Virus record (IMG/VR): IMGVR_UViG_3300028925_007496
Location: 1 to 29,160 of that record
Origin: a virus
Direction: 5' to 3' (one strand)
Length of the DNA stretch: 29,160 nt
The translations under genes were made by a program, and so were the position numbers. This document shows positions 6,994 to 16,500 of this stretch, in pieces. The stretch's first letter is position 1. The number at the start of each line of letters is the position of its first letter. The notes beneath the pieces are model-generated. The model was not told where the DNA came from, searched no databases, and saw nothing but the letters and a program-made list of their open reading frames with translations.

Positions 6994-7632
6994 GTTTTTA
7001 CTTTTTAGATTAATATTCAATTTGCTTTTGATTTCCTTGTTTGTTATGTTTTTAAACTTAGAAACATCATATTTGGCTGCCACTTTAATAGCATCCGAGA
7101 TAGAATCTATAAACCCTAGTTCTAGTGCTTCATCAGCATTTAACCAAGTTTCTTCATCCATCATTTCTTTTACCTTATCATAAGGTAGATTTGTTTTCTT
7201 TATATATATGTCAGCAATCTCATTACTAATCTTTTCTAAAAGATTCGCTGTCTTTTTTAATTCTTTAGCCTCTCCCATTGCTCCACCCCAAGCGTTGTGA
7301 ATCATAAAGAGAGAGTTCTCAGCCATAACCACTTTGTCGGCAGCTAAAGCAATTACACTACCCATACTTGCAGCAATACCCTCAATATAAACTGTAGTTT
7401 CTGCAGTTCTTTTCTTTAGGATATTATAAATAGCCATCCCTTCAAAAACATCTCCACCTATACAATTAATGTGTAAGTTTAATGGGGAGTTTTTAAATCC
7501 TTTAATTTCATCAATAAAATTTTGTGCATTTATTCCAAAAGTACCTATCTCATCAAAAATATAAACATCTAATACTTTGTCAGATGCCTTTGATTGTATG
7601 TCATACCAATTTTTCTTCATAACTGCAAACAT
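6619..7632 (-). CDS. ClpP-like prohead protease fused to scaffold
   Basis: 337 residues. Residues 18-180 are a ClpP/S14-like serine protease domain: LNLHINCIGGDVFEGMAIYNIL, then GIAASMGSVIALAA with the presumed nucleophile Ser89, and LFMIHNAWGG with the presumed His112. The third residue would lie in the MMDEETWLNADEALELGFID segment near 159-161. Residues 214-337 form a scaffold-like segment with a heptad-rich acidic coiled coil (SDLEGKTTELSGSITDLEGEKETLTEEVERLNALL), ending in NSVFWNALVSKINL, the kind of capsid-binding tail expected of a scaffold. The enzyme processes scaffold and capsid precursors during head assembly. It precedes the capsid gene. A second ATG at 7620 is an alternative start; an internal scaffold start is listed separately. 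Confidence 0.9.
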   Translation of the reverse strand: MFAVMKKNWYDIQSKASDKVLDVYIFDEIGTFGINAQNFIDEIKGFKNSPLNLHINCIGGDVFEGMAIYNILKKRTAETTVYIEGIAASMGSVIALAADKVVMAENSLFMIHNAWGGAMGEAKELKKTANLLEKISNEIADIYIKKTNLPYDKVKEMMDEETWLNADEALELGFIDSISDAIKVAAKYDVSKFKNITNKEIKSKLNINLKSKNMTDELKNWFNGKIEGIIAQVKSDSPNASVEATEVEVTIADEAEILNKFSDLEGKTTELSGSITDLEGEKETLTEEVERLNALLSKANARGTEISTDGDPAVVVENKVEDSNSVFWNALVSKINL

Positions 7633-7675
7633 ATTTTAACAATATGACAATCTCACGCAGTTTTTGGAATAAACT

Positions 7676-7993
7676 TTAGTATGTTATGTTGCAGGTTGCT
7701 CGTTCTTTAATTCTCTCCTTGTAAACAACACTTTGGGCTTGTCTTTCGGATATATCATACTTGATAGATAAATCCATAAAGGTATGTGTTCGGCTACCAT
7801 CATTGAATTTTAAGAGTGTATCAAAATCATAGATTATCATATAATTTCTAAGCCTTTTAGGTTCTACTATTCCCCTTTCAGTTAGATGTCTTAAAATATC
7901 TACAACAGTTGGTTCGTGCCATCTTTTAGCTATTTCTTCCTCTGCAACCTTAATGTATTGATATACTATATGCTCTTTATTTTGTCTTGCCAT
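7676..7993 (-). CDS. Small helix-turn-helix protein within the structural operon
   Basis: 105 residues. The N-terminal half is helical (HIVYQYIKVAEEEIAKRWHEPTVVDILRHLTERGIVEPKRLRNYMIIYDFD). The C-terminal part HTFMDLSIKYDISERQAQSVVYKERI has the spacing of a helix-turn-helix, with LSIKYDIS as first helix and turn and ERQAQSVVYKE as recognition helix, close to the end of Mor-like or sigma-like DNA-binding domains. It would act as a transcription or packaging-related DNA-binding protein. It lies 1 bp from the 119-residue gene upstream and 43 bp before the protease gene. Its placement between tail and head modules suggests it was carried with the head genes or regulates them; the target is unknown. 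Confidence 0.7.
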   Translation of the reverse strand: MARQNKEHIVYQYIKVAEEEIAKRWHEPTVVDILRHLTERGIVEPKRLRNYMIIYDFDTLLKFNDGSRTHTFMDLSIKYDISERQAQSVVYKERIKERATCNITY

Positions 7994-7994
7994 A

Positions 7995-8354
7995 TTAGTT
8001 TCTTATCCCTGTAGGAGCTAACGCACCTGTTCTTGTGATGTGTTTTTTTGCTTTCTTTGCTTTTTTCTTAATGGGCTTGGTAGGTTTAACAGTTTCAGCA
8101 GCTTTTAATCTTTCGCTAGAAATGTAATCAGCTAAGTTGTGAAAGAATTTACAAACTGACTTCCTGCACCCCTGACAAGTTTTAGACTGCTTTACATTTG
8201 GAAAATGCTTATGCCATAAAACAAAAAATGTATTTAAAGCTCCGTTATTATACATATTGTTTAAATTCATTTCAGTTTTATTAATCTTTGCAAGATGAAC
8301 TATCTCGTCTTTTTTTTCTTCAGTATAATTTTTCAGTATTGATTCGTAATCCAT
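7995..8354 (-). CDS. Unknown protein with CxxC motif and lysine-rich tail
   Basis: 119 residues. The region NNGALNTFFVLWHKHFPNVKQSKTCQGCRKSVCKFFHNLADYI has a Cys-x2-Cys-x4-Cys cluster inside a helical segment. It resembles small Bacteroidota phage proteins of unknown role in which 'FFVLWHKHFP...C..CR' recurs. The C-terminal 35 residues are rich in Lys and Ala (KPIKKKAKKAKKHI) and probably disordered or DNA-binding. It is in a run of three small genes between the tape measure and the protease. A zinc-stabilised DNA or protein-binding function is possible. Confidence 0.65.
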   Translation of the reverse strand: MDYESILKNYTEEKKDEIVHLAKINKTEMNLNNMYNNGALNTFFVLWHKHFPNVKQSKTCQGCRKSVCKFFHNLADYISSERLKAAETVKPTKPIKKKAKKAKKHITRTGALAPTGIRN

Positions 8355-8372
8355 ATTTATAAAATTTAGTTA

Positions 8373-8573
8373 TTATTCTTTCCACTTGCCTAAAGGGCAC
8401 TCTCCGAAATACTCTTTTGTAAGAGTTGTTTTAGCATCTAGGAAGCAACTGCACTTACCACACCTTGCTCCTTTAGTCCACTTAGGACGTCTTAACATTA
8501 AGAAGTTTCTGTAAAAGTCGCACTTTTTACATGTATCTAATCTATCTTTCTTTACTTTTTTACTAACAAACAT
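8373..8573 (-). CDS. DUF6171-like zinc-binding small protein
   Basis: 66 residues with the order RLDTCKKCDFYR ... ARCGKCSCFLDAKTTL ... FGECPLGKW. Six cysteines in CxxC, CxxCxC and a final CP form what looks like a zinc-ribbon-like site. This matches the small DUF6171-type proteins found widely in Bacteroidota phages and prophages. Function is unknown; the fold would be held by zinc. It begins 12 bp after the tape measure gene ends and is 18 bp before the next gene. Confidence 0.78.
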   Translation of the reverse strand: MFVSKKVKKDRLDTCKKCDFYRNFLMLRRPKWTKGARCGKCSCFLDAKTTLTKEYFGECPLGKWKE

Positions 8574-8584
8574 TTGTTTATACC

Positions 8585-11500
8585 TTAAATTGTAGCTGCT
8601 GCCTCTAGTACATGTACTGAGTTTTGTGATTTAGAAATATCAGACTCTACCACATAAACCTTTTGAGAGCCACCTGCACCGCCCCCCATTGAGAATTGTT
8701 GTTGAGCAAAAGTAGGGCTATTTAATAAGCCACCATCTGCAAACTTAACTCCTCCGCCTGCCTGATTCATTTCCGATAGTTGGCCTCTAAACATTGCCGT
8801 ACTTCTTTTATTGATTACAGCTTCTCCTCCTTCCAATTCATTTACTCTACCGCCTACTGCAAACTTAACTCCTCCTTGTGCATGACTAGGGCCATCAACC
8901 ATTCCCCCCCTTGCAAACTTACCATCATCTATAATCCCTCCTTTTTCCCACATTCCCATAACCTTAGATACGAGAGCCATCATAGCTATAATACGAAAGA
9001 ATGATGTGTAGGGGTCGCCTGAACCCTGATTTAAAATAGCGTTTCCTGCCTTAACCCCCAACCCTCCTGCTTCTACTGCTATATTTGCTGCTTTTACTGC
9101 AGTTTGTTTTATTATGCCTAATGTTATTAAATTCTCATTTATAGCCATTGCAGCACTAAGGATATTTGCAACTTCAGATAGTTTATTCCCTGCTTCTTTT
9201 ATAAAGTTAAGCTTTTCATTATCTCCTGCTAGATTTGTTAAAGCACTACCAACACCACCCATAGCAGAAATTTGTTCTTCCATCATTTCCTGTTGCGTCT
9301 TATTAACTTCAATGTTATTCTTTAGAATGTCATTATTAATATCTATTAATACTAAAGCATTTCCCTTATGAAGCTCTGCCCTTTTATTCAGGTATTCAGC
9401 TTCTAATACTAACATACGATTATCAAATTCAATTTGATTCATCATAGTTGTTGACTTTTCAAGCTCAAGGGCTAATACTTTATCATCATGTGCTTTTGTT
9501 AAGAGCCTTTCTGATTCAGTCATATTTGCTTTTTGTAACTGTAAATCAAGAGTAGCTTGTTTAGCCTTTATATCAGTTCCCTTCTTCCCTAGTTTTTCTT
9601 TTTCACTTAAAAGGTCTAATTCATCTTTTAAAAGCTGTTGGTTTATTAGATTTACCTCTATAGCGTATTGAAACGCTGAAGATATTTTGTTGGCAAACTT
9701 TTCTTTGGATATAGTAAGCTCTTTAGTAGCTTGTACTCGTAAAGCCGTTAGCTCCTCTGACTCATTGGCTTTCCTTTGCTTCCTTAAAAGCTCGGCCATT
9801 CTTATGCTCCCTACAAGTACCTGCTGCTTATTCTTATCCTCTTTCCCTTTATATTGGTCTAAATATTCTTGTGTCCCTTTAATCGCTGCTGCTAATAGAG
9901 CTTTTTGATTATCTTTTTCATCTACTATTCCCTGCTTATAAACTCCATCTTGATGTTTTTTTATTATTTCATTCATCTCAAAGATAGCATTTTTCTTTGT
10001 AGGCGCATCATCTTCCTCCTCTATATTTAACTCCAAATTAATGTCGCCAAATTTATCCTCTATTGCCTTTTTAATACCTTCAGTTTTGTCCTCAAAATAT
10101 CCACCTTGAACCGCCTCTAAGAATGTACCCAATGTTAATCCATGTTGGTCTAAAAGACTTGTAAGCATTTTATTGTTTGCTTCAGGGTCTACCCCCATTA
10201 TTGCGTTCATAGCTTTAGCGCCATACCCTGCCATCCACTCTAATGTAGTGCCCTCATATTCAGTCATAGCTTTAGCTATTTGCTGAACAGCACTATCATC
10301 CATCCAATTAAAAGCTTTCTTCATATCCTCCATAACAGTTTCTGCAGATATAACTGTTTTAATCAAGCCCTTCTCCATATCTAAAAATATCTCAGCAGCT
10401 AATTGACTTTTCATTCCGTCTAAAAGGTCATCAAGAGAACCCCTGACATTATCAATGTTAGTCTTATTATTTATTAACTCTTTATTATTAGCTTTGAATG
10501 TTTTGTTTAAGTTAGCCACCTCTTTGTTTTCATTAAATAAAGCTGTTTTCAGTTTATCTCTATTTACTACATTATCAAGAATTAATTTACCCTCCTTATC
10601 AGTTAAGCTATTAATTTGTTTTTTTGCTTTAGATAAAGCTTCATATCTTTTTTCAATTAATTTGATTGACTCCTCCCCTCCCTTCATTTCTTTATTTAAT
10701 TGATCTTGCCAATCTATAGCATCAGAAGCCTCTTTATTAAAGCTAACTAAATTATAAACTAAAGCTCCTAGTGCTATAACTATAAGTCCTATCCCTGTTC
10801 TAGCCAAAGCTCTAGTGAATGTTAAAGTGGCTGCAGTTGCATATCCTGTAACTAAAGTAAATGCTTCCATACCAAATGTAGCTAGATATAAATAACCTGT
10901 ATAAATCTTTGTTGCAATTCCTGCAGCTACTATTCCTATCTTCCAGGCTAGAAATATTTTTATTACCCTGCCCATCCATTCCCCTAGAGTTGTAATACTA
11001 TCAGTAAATGATTTTACAGCTTCCTCACTACCAACTATAGAGTTCATCCATTTAGAAATATTCACAACACTTTTCTTAAGCGAATTTCCAAAATTCTTCA
11101 TAATGCTAATTGAAACTCCTTGTGCTGCAGATTTTAATTTCAAAAAAGCTCCTTGTAGTGTATCTCCAACCATATCAGCCATTCTCTCTCCCTCTCCTGT
11201 AGCATTTAAAAGTGCATCTCTTAATGTAGCTATATCATCAGAACCCTCTAACATAGTACCAAATGCAGCGACTTGCCTTACATCCATAAAACCAAGAACA
11301 TCAGTAAGGTCAGTACCTTCATCTTGAAGCCCTTTAAATGCTATTAACATTTCATCTAAATTAGTTATCGTATGACCTAATGTTTTAGAAAGGTCAGATG
11401 ATGGGTCTTGCATTTTAAGAAATATATTCCTTAAAGATGTACCCGCAATAGAAGCCTCAATACCAGTGTCTGAAAGTTTACCCATTATCGCTGCAACCTC

Positions 11501-12265
11501 CTCTATTTCAAACCCTGCCATAGCAGCAATAGGAGCAACCTTAGTCATACTTGTATTCCACTTCTCAATATCTAAAGCAGAGCTTGAAAATGCAACAGCC
11601 ATGACATCCACCACTCTACCTGCTTCACTAGCGTCTAATTGAAACCCTCTAATAGAAGCACCTGCAACCTGTGCAGCTCTAGCCAAATCTGTTCCTGTTG
11701 CTGTAGCTAAATCAAGCGTTGCTTTTGTAGTATCTAGTATTTCTTGTGATGTAAACCCTAATTTAGAGTACGCTAATTGCAATTCCCCAACCTGAGTAGC
11801 CGTAAAGAATGTTTTACGACCTAAATCTTCAGCAGACTTAGTTAATTTATTAAACTCTCCCTCTGTAGCACCTGAAACAGCATTTACTTTAGCCATAACA
11901 AATTCAAATTCTGTAAATGTAGACACCACAGAACTTATAGCTCTGCTTACTAGCCTGAATGCTCCAACAACAACACCAATAGCAGCAGCAGCCTTAATAA
12001 AAGATTTTGATAAAGATTTGCTAGACTTTGTTGTTCCGTTAATATTTTTATTTAAATCTCTTAAAGATTTAGATTTCTCCTTAATAGCTTTGGAATTAGC
12101 AATATATTGCTTCTCTGCTTTTTTAGAAGTAAACCGACCTGACTTGGCTGCCTTTTCGGATGCTTTCTGCTCTTTTCTTAGCGCTTGTAATTCTTTTTTT
12201 AAATCAGCAACCTTTTTAATGTTTTTGATTTCTACATTTATTGCTACTTTAGTGTTTAATGCCAT
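8585..12265 (-). CDS. Tail tape measure protein
   Basis: 1226 residues, the longest gene in the window. Residues 1-75 are a lysine-rich coiled coil (VADLKKELQALRKEQKASEK). A hydrophobic stretch follows (about 88-115). Residues 116-330 match the TP901-type tape measure core: EFEFVMAKVNAVSGA, LTKSAEDLGRKTFFTATQVGELQLAYSKLGF, AGASIRGFQLDASEAGRVVDVMAVAF, MGKLSDTGIEASIAGTSLRNIFL. A set of membrane-like helices spans about 430-510, followed by long coiled coils, another hydrophobic patch near 1080-1130, and a Gly-rich end with repeats such as KFARGGMVDGPSHAQGGVKFAVGG. The protein sets tail length and may help DNA enter the cell. By the usual rule of about 0.15 nm per residue, the tail would be about 180 nm long. 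Its start lies 9 bp after the tail completion gene. Confidence 0.95.
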   Translation of the reverse strand: MALNTKVAINVEIKNIKKVADLKKELQALRKEQKASEKAAKSGRFTSKKAEKQYIANSKAIKEKSKSLRDLNKNINGTTKSSKSLSKSFIKAAAAIGVVVGAFRLVSRAISSVVSTFTEFEFVMAKVNAVSGATEGEFNKLTKSAEDLGRKTFFTATQVGELQLAYSKLGFTSQEILDTTKATLDLATATGTDLARAAQVAGASIRGFQLDASEAGRVVDVMAVAFSSSALDIEKWNTSMTKVAPIAAMAGFEIEEVAAIMGKLSDTGIEASIAGTSLRNIFLKMQDPSSDLSKTLGHTITNLDEMLIAFKGLQDEGTDLTDVLGFMDVRQVAAFGTMLEGSDDIATLRDALLNATGEGERMADMVGDTLQGAFLKLKSAAQGVSISIMKNFGNSLKKSVVNISKWMNSIVGSEEAVKSFTDSITTLGEWMGRVIKIFLAWKIGIVAAGIATKIYTGYLYLATFGMEAFTLVTGYATAATLTFTRALARTGIGLIVIALGALVYNLVSFNKEASDAIDWQDQLNKEMKGGEESIKLIEKRYEALSKAKKQINSLTDKEGKLILDNVVNRDKLKTALFNENKEVANLNKTFKANNKELINNKTNIDNVRGSLDDLLDGMKSQLAAEIFLDMEKGLIKTVISAETVMEDMKKAFNWMDDSAVQQIAKAMTEYEGTTLEWMAGYGAKAMNAIMGVDPEANNKMLTSLLDQHGLTLGTFLEAVQGGYFEDKTEGIKKAIEDKFGDINLELNIEEEDDAPTKKNAIFEMNEIIKKHQDGVYKQGIVDEKDNQKALLAAAIKGTQEYLDQYKGKEDKNKQQVLVGSIRMAELLRKQRKANESEELTALRVQATKELTISKEKFANKISSAFQYAIEVNLINQQLLKDELDLLSEKEKLGKKGTDIKAKQATLDLQLQKANMTESERLLTKAHDDKVLALELEKSTTMMNQIEFDNRMLVLEAEYLNKRAELHKGNALVLIDINNDILKNNIEVNKTQQEMMEEQISAMGGVGSALTNLAGDNEKLNFIKEAGNKLSEVANILSAAMAINENLITLGIIKQTAVKAANIAVEAGGLGVKAGNAILNQGSGDPYTSFFRIIAMMALVSKVMGMWEKGGIIDDGKFARGGMVDGPSHAQGGVKFAVGGRVNELEGGEAVINKRSTAMFRGQLSEMNQAGGGVKFADGGLLNSPTFAQQQFSMGGGAGGSQKVYVVESDISKSQNSVHVLEAAATI

Positions 12266-12274
12266 AATTTTATT

Positions 12275-12775
12275 TTAACTTATTGTTAATTGTAATGCTT
12301 TGCTTGAGCCTACCTTACCTATCTCTGCATCAACCTGCTTTAATATATCTTCTTCTATCATTTTATTTATACCCATTGAATCAGCAATTCCAAAAGCATA
12401 ATCTATAAATTTTCTCCTTCTTGGAGCAACAAGCAAGCCTCCTGTTGTGTAGTAATTTAGTTTAAGTGCTTCTGTTACTCTCCAAATTGCTCCCTTTGAA
12501 AAATTTAACCCCTTTAATAGAGTCCATTCTTTAATCTCGGCAAAGCTTACGTTTGGAACCCTACTATTACCATCATTAACTAACCACATATATTGGGTAG
12601 GATTCACAACCTCCATAAATAAACTACCCCCTCTCTCAGATACAGCAACCTTAAAGGAATCATGAAGCCTTCTTGAAGCAACATGCTCTTGAAATCTAAG
12701 CTCCGTCTGAAGTAACTCAATGTAAAACTTCCCTGCAGTCCTTAAAGCTTTATCTATTATTTTATATGCTGACAT
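12275..12775 (-). CDS. HK97 gp10-like tail completion protein candidate
   Basis: 166 residues. Features suggestive of the HK97 gp10-like tail completion family are an N-terminal helix (KIIDKALRTAGKFYIELLQTEL), VASRRLHDSFKVAV, a strand pair SLFMEVVNPTQYMWLVNDGNS, then VPNVSFAEIKEWTLLKGLN, where a 'neck grip' followed by 'I..W...KGL' is the commonest family signature, and a C-terminal helix. It would cap the tail-head junction. Its ATG overlaps the stop of the upstream gene by 1 bp (TAATG) and the tape measure follows after 9 bp. Confidence 0.6.
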   Translation of the reverse strand: MSAYKIIDKALRTAGKFYIELLQTELRFQEHVASRRLHDSFKVAVSERGGSLFMEVVNPTQYMWLVNDGNSRVPNVSFAEIKEWTLLKGLNFSKGAIWRVTEALKLNYYTTGGLLVAPRRRKFIDYAFGIADSMGINKMIEEDILKQVDAEIGKVGSSKALQLTIS

Positions 12776-13542
12776 TATTCAGATATTTTTTTGGCTGTAG
12801 TTCCTAAAAATCTGTAATTCTCATCAGGGCTGCTTATCGTTTCGTCAATCCTATGATTAGAACCTGATAGAGATGGAAACATAAATTCAGATGTTGTTGC
12901 TTGATCCTCTATAAGCTCAAAGACCATTGAAAAGCTGGCAGAAATATCAGCACAAGCTGCCGCTATCCCCCCCCTTTTAACACTAACGATTACCCCTTCT
13001 TTTGCAGGGATTGTATATGATGTAGGATTATTTACTCTTGAATCTGTACGACCATCTATCGCTAAGATATACTGATTAGAACTTGCGTTAAAAATAAATG
13101 ACTGAGTAAACAAAAGATTCATAGCTGAAGTTGAGGTTCCTGCAACAACTGCTGATTTTTTCCATATACTTATAATTATAGTTTCTGCACCACATCCTGA
13201 GCCACTTTGAGGACTTATAAACCCACTCACACTCTTAAGGTAGCAATCCACAGGAGCTATAAACTGAGAGAAACTAGATATATTTCTATTTGCATAATTA
13301 TTGCCATCAATTAAAAATGCTCCTGCGCTTGTTTTAAACTGAGATATATGATTATAGTCAGAAAAATAATCAACTGTCGCCCCTGCCGAGCTAGGAAAGC
13401 GCATTCTAACGTGTTCTGAAAGCCATTTAGGAGTAACTGCTGTTACTAAATCAAAATTAGTTATAGTGTTTAGCCCTGAATTAAGCCTAGTGCCAGCGTT
13501 AGTTACATTTCGTCCTGTTATATTTCTTGTTTTTCTTCTCAT
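12775..13542 (-). CDS. Receptor-binding or tail-fibre candidate
   Basis: 255 residues, beta-rich, with a short Arg/Lys-rich start (MRRKTRNITGRNV). The middle has strands such as VRMRFPSSAGATVDYFSDYN and a jelly-roll-like series (QFIAPVDCYLKSVSGFISPQSGSGCGAETIIISIWKK, FNASSNQYILAIDG). The C-terminus is SFSMVFELIEDQ followed by a polar tail. No enzyme motif is visible. It lies between the 1098-residue tail protein and the tail completion gene, a place where host-recognition proteins are common. The small size, beta content and Ser/Thr/Gly richness fit a tail-tip or fibre protein; the assignment is tentative. Confidence 0.5.
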   Translation of the reverse strand: MRRKTRNITGRNVTNAGTRLNSGLNTITNFDLVTAVTPKWLSEHVRMRFPSSAGATVDYFSDYNHISQFKTSAGAFLIDGNNYANRNISSFSQFIAPVDCYLKSVSGFISPQSGSGCGAETIIISIWKKSAVVAGTSTSAMNLLFTQSFIFNASSNQYILAIDGRTDSRVNNPTSYTIPAKEGVIVSVKRGGIAAACADISASFSMVFELIEDQATTSEFMFPSLSGSNHRIDETISSPDENYRFLGTTAKKISE

Positions 13543-13546
13543 TTTT

Positions 13547-16500
13547 TTATGCTATATCTGCTGGGTCAGGTTCTCCTGAACTGCCATCATCATTATATGT
13601 TCCTCCACCACCACTAACATTATTTATCCAAACACCTGCTGTTGGCAAGGCGCTTCCCTTGGCAGGACTCCATTGATGTAATTCTACTTTTGTCGGTAGG
13701 TTTAAGTGTGGCTGATAATCACAAACTTTAATTAATCGGTAATAGACACCATCAATATAAACCATCTTCCTAAAATTAAGCTCCGTTATGTCAGTTATTT
13801 TTAAATCAATATAACATATTCTCACTTTTGGTTTTTCTATCAGCCCATCTACCATACTCTGATAATACCTAGCATAAAGACCAACCCCCACTTGATTTCC
13901 TGATGCAATATAAGTATTAGTAGTAGCATCATAATCTTTAGCCCAATAATTCCCATAAGACAATCCAAATTGTCCACTCCAGTCATGTCTATTTATAAAG
14001 GTTGCCGAAGTGTAAAATGAATTAGGAAGATTTGCTCCACTATAATAGGTTGATGGCTGTGTTGTTACGTCAGAAACTTGCACCCTCCTATCAGTAAATC
14101 TCCGATTGACAAGCGCACCTGATTCAGCATTAAATCCTTGCCAACTTGGGTCATGGTCAGCAGGCATTAACATTTTATTATAGTATAACATTCTAGGCAT
14201 AAAGTCATAACCCTTCTCTGACTGAGAAGAAGTTTCCCACATGGCTGCTGCGTAAAAATTTGTTCCTGGCGAATTTAACTCTCCTATTCTCATCCCTTGA
14301 GAGTCATAAGTTCCTGCAAAAAATGGGTTCTCAAATATCCTTTCTCCTGCTGGGTATAAGTTTCCTAACTCTTTAATCATTGGGTACACATCCCCTATAC
14401 TTTGAAAGTAGTTTTCACTCATCCAATTAGCCCTCCAATCTTTACTGTCTGTTTTATACTTAAATATCAATCTTCTTTGAAAATCATTGTCAATAAAAGT
14501 CTGTTTATCTGACTGGTTTCTTGCTAACTTCCAAGTCCAATCTATAGATTGTGCAGGGGGTAAATAAAAATCAGGAAAAGGCTCTATATATACGGTTTTT
14601 TGTGCCTCTACAGTATTAAATTGAAGGTTAAACGCATGAGCAACTCCCTTCACGAAATCAAGTTGCTTTTGATTGTCAGGGAAAACATTTTGCAAGTCAT
14701 ACACTCCGCCATAAACAGGTATTTCTGCATTTATCAATTCTATGGAAACCTGCCCATTTGACGAACCCCAATCTTGATAGCGAGTTCCAACAAGCTCAAG
14801 CTGAATATCAACATGAGTTTCTCCATTAGTATAATTAACACTAGCATCTTTAACATCCAACCTACACATAACCATAAAAGCAAGCCTAACCCTATCTCCT
14901 TTATTGAAATATCCTGTATATGTATGGTTATCTAAAGTCCCCCCAAAAGAATGAGATACATTTGAGTTTAATTTCCCACCATGTAGTTCTTGGTCTGTAT
15001 CATCCACAGTTTCTCTTTCAAACCAATCAGAAGTTCCTACAGGACTATGCTCAGTCCTTAACCCACCATATATTTTATCTAATCCTGTTGCTAATGACCC
15101 TCCACTCGTAAAATTTCCCCCTCCTGACCAGGCTCCACTTGCATTATCTCCGATATTAAAATAGAACATAATATTTGCTGTAGTTATATCATAATATCCA
15201 GCAGCAGGTATTTTCCAAAATGTGTAGAATGGGTCAGGGGTAGTGCCTAATCCACCCATGTGAATAGTTAAGTCTTGCTGCAATATCCCCCCTGAATTTA
15301 CAATAACTCCATGCGAAGGCTGAAATCTACCACTACCACAATCATTTGCACTACAGGAATTACAAGTTCCTCCAAGTTGTATATAGTGGCTTAATGTTTG
15401 TGCTGTATCTCTAAAGTAGGTTCCTGTACTGTTCGGAAATGCTTTGCCAGTATATGTTTCTGTTCTATCGTGAAATTCTAATGTAGCTGCACTTGCAGGG
15501 TTACAGGTGTTATCTAGGAAATTGCCAATATAAGAATTGGCCTGCCACCTTTGTTCAGGGTTATTATAAAGAAAATTGGGAGTAGCATAGAGCAGTTTCT
15601 TAAACTGAGGGGTTTCCATAAACTCAGACGAAATTCTATATCCCACATCATTAAATATCTTATGCATCATATTGTAAATCCAAACCATTGGTCGCCAATC
15701 CAATACAGGCTTGCTGAGTGTGTGCTCAGATAGACCTGTATGAGTAATATTATACGCAACATTATCCATATAATCTTCTTCCCATGTTTCTCTAAGTAAC
15801 TGCATAGACTCCCCATAGAAAAATCCTGTTTGGTCAGTCCACCCATAAGTAGATACAGGATATGTAACAGGAACAGTATTTGGGGTAGTAACACCCCCTT
15901 TAGTTGTAGAGGTTGCACAATCATCATCCTCCCAAGATTTTATTATATTCGACGCACTAATATGTAAATTTGTAGAGTTTGGTAGCTGTAAATCGCTTAA
16001 ATATTTACCATCTAAATATGTGCTCCAAGCTAGATTATCGCCTAAAAAAACGCACTCATAAAATATAGGTTTATTATTTTGCTTCTCCACTCCTTTGATT
16101 TGCATTAGACCTACTAATGAAAATAAATTTCCAACTAATATCCTGCAAGGAATTTTATCTTTAAGTATAGCATCTAAATTAGTTGAGTTGGCTATATTAA
16201 GATGTTTTAATACTAGATTATTATTCTTAGTGGCAGGTACTTGAAATGTCTTACTATAAGCTCCTTTTCTTGCGTCAATATCTGAAGGGTCGTTTACTGA
16301 GAATGTAAGTGCTAAAGGAAAGTCATCCGTTGTAGATGCGTCTAACCTACCCTGAACAACCTCTTTGCTGACAGCAGTTCTATACAGCTTCACAGAAGTA
16401 AGTGTCATCTCGGAACTTGAGTGAGCATAGAGGCTTAAATCACTAAGACTAGTATTACCTTGAGTCCATTTTTTTCTAATAAGCGCCCATTGACTTGTAT

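Noticed and set aside
6581-7183. Long plus-strand open frame (200 codons) opposite the protease gene
   Set aside because: It is the antisense of the protease and scaffold gene, whose motifs are clear; composition is Ser, Leu and Phe rich as expected from antisense AT-rich coding DNA.
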